Assembly: GCA_027043985.1 (NCBI GenBank) | Contig: JALUDQ010000145.1 | Coordinates: 1 to 11,799 of the forward strand | Source: Desulfurococcales archaeon | GTDB taxonomy: Archaea > Thermoproteota > Thermoprotei_A > Sulfolobales > WANQ01 | Length of the DNA stretch: 11,799 nt | Direction: 5' to 3' | Shown here: piece after piece, positions 11,499-11,799 of the stretch | Layout: every line of letters starts with the position of its first letter | How positions within the stretch are numbered: the stretch's first letter is position 1 | Notes under the pieces: model-generated | Database searches by the model: none | The model's input: only the letters and a program-made list of their open reading frames with translations | What the model was told of the DNA's origin: nothing | Program-made: the position numbers and the translations under genes

Positions 11499-11799
11499 AT
11501 GGTTAAATGCGAGCTTAGAGACATTTACAAGTGTAGAGTATGCGGAAGATACGTAGAAGAGCCCATGCATTGTGGAAAACCAGCTATACTTCTATTAGAT
11601 TCCCGTCGCAGAGTCTTGTTAAGCAAGCTTATGAGCGGTCTTCTCCGCCATTTTCCATGGGAAGCCGGGCTAGTACTAGATGATGAGGGCTGGATAAGTA
11701 TTGACGAGCTTGTTAAGGGTATTCGGGAGAAGTGGAGGAGGAAAAACCTTTACAAATGGGTTACGAGAGAACATGTTATTGCCGTAGCTCTTCTAGACC
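11499..11799 (+). CDS. kptA: KptA/Tpt1-like RNA 2'-phosphotransferase with N-terminal Cys cluster (3' end missing)
   Basis: The first 100 codons of an enzyme that removes a 2'-phosphate from RNA, transferring it to NAD+. The diagnostic stretch is LLSKLMSGLLRHFP (about 41-54), with the Arg-His pair that begins the family's R-H-R-R catalytic set, followed by GLVLDDEGWISIDELV, matching the Tpt1 pattern GLxxDxxGWVxVDxLL. The NAD-binding part lies beyond the window. Before the core there is a small cysteine cluster: Cys4, Cys12, Cys15, His24 and Cys25 (YKCRVCG...MHCG), probably a zinc knuckle. ATG 11499 has GGAG seven bases upstream and a TATA box in the right place. In yeast this enzyme ends tRNA splicing. 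Archaeal RtcB-type ligation leaves no 2'-phosphate, so its archaeal role is unsettled. Confidence 0.88.
   Translation, partial: MVKCELRDIYKCRVCGRYVEEPMHCGKPAILLLDSRRRVLLSKLMSGLLRHFPWEAGLVLDDEGWISIDELVKGIREKWRRKNLYKWVTREHVIAVALLD

Noticed and set aside
1..11799. CRISPR arrays, insertion sequences, att sites, integrated elements
   Set aside because: There are no regularly spaced repeats, transposase motifs, terminal inverted repeats or duplicated tRNA 3' end next to the tRNA gene.

Overview
The window looks like a moderately AT-rich chromosome segment of a hyperthermophilic archaeon of the phylum Thermoproteota (Crenarchaeota), most like Desulfurococcales or Sulfolobales. The best evidence is a two-repeat TATA-binding protein close in sequence to the Sulfolobus one, a homologue of the crenarchaeal lysine methyltransferase aKMT, an intron-containing tRNA-Lys with an encoded CCA, a DUF973-like membrane protein, TATA boxes about 26 bases from likely transcription starts, GGTG/GAGG ribosome binding sites and several TTG starts. 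The genus cannot be fixed from the sequence alone.

Layout. Every gene from 1 to 11104 lies on the minus strand, so they read right to left. At the left end is a peptide/oligosaccharide ABC importer: a membrane-anchored substrate-binding protein (4962-2143), then a DppB-type permease (1952-753) and the first part of a DppC-type permease (749-1, cut by the window edge). Both permeases carry large extracytoplasmic insertions. The ATPases are not in the window and probably lie beyond position 1. Next is a three-gene set (7037-5155): an aKMT-like protein lysine methyltransferase, an overlapping radical SAM protein with a C-terminal TRAM domain, and an 86-residue membrane protein. Upstream is a 143-residue protein that may be a stand-alone palm (GGDEF-like) domain. 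It has a GC-rich leader and a perfect 19-base inverted repeat near its predicted transcription start. Then come the TATA-binding protein, a COG1407-type metallophosphoesterase, tRNA-Lys(CUU) with a non-canonical variable-loop intron, an unknown protein with a CCCQCC cluster and a DUF973-like membrane protein.

The right end (11105-11498) is non-coding and partly GC-rich. It contains a convincing C/D-box guide RNA candidate on the plus strand and a second, unidentified GC-rich block with inverted repeats. After it, the only plus-strand protein gene begins: a KptA/Tpt1 RNA 2'-phosphotransferase with an N-terminal cysteine cluster, cut by the window edge.

Themes. Apart from the transporter, much of the window concerns information processing: transcription initiation (TBP), protein and probably RNA modification (aKMT-like enzyme, radical SAM-TRAM protein), and RNA maturation (spliced tRNA, C/D guide RNA, KptA). 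No mobile element, CRISPR array or clear sign of recent transfer was seen.
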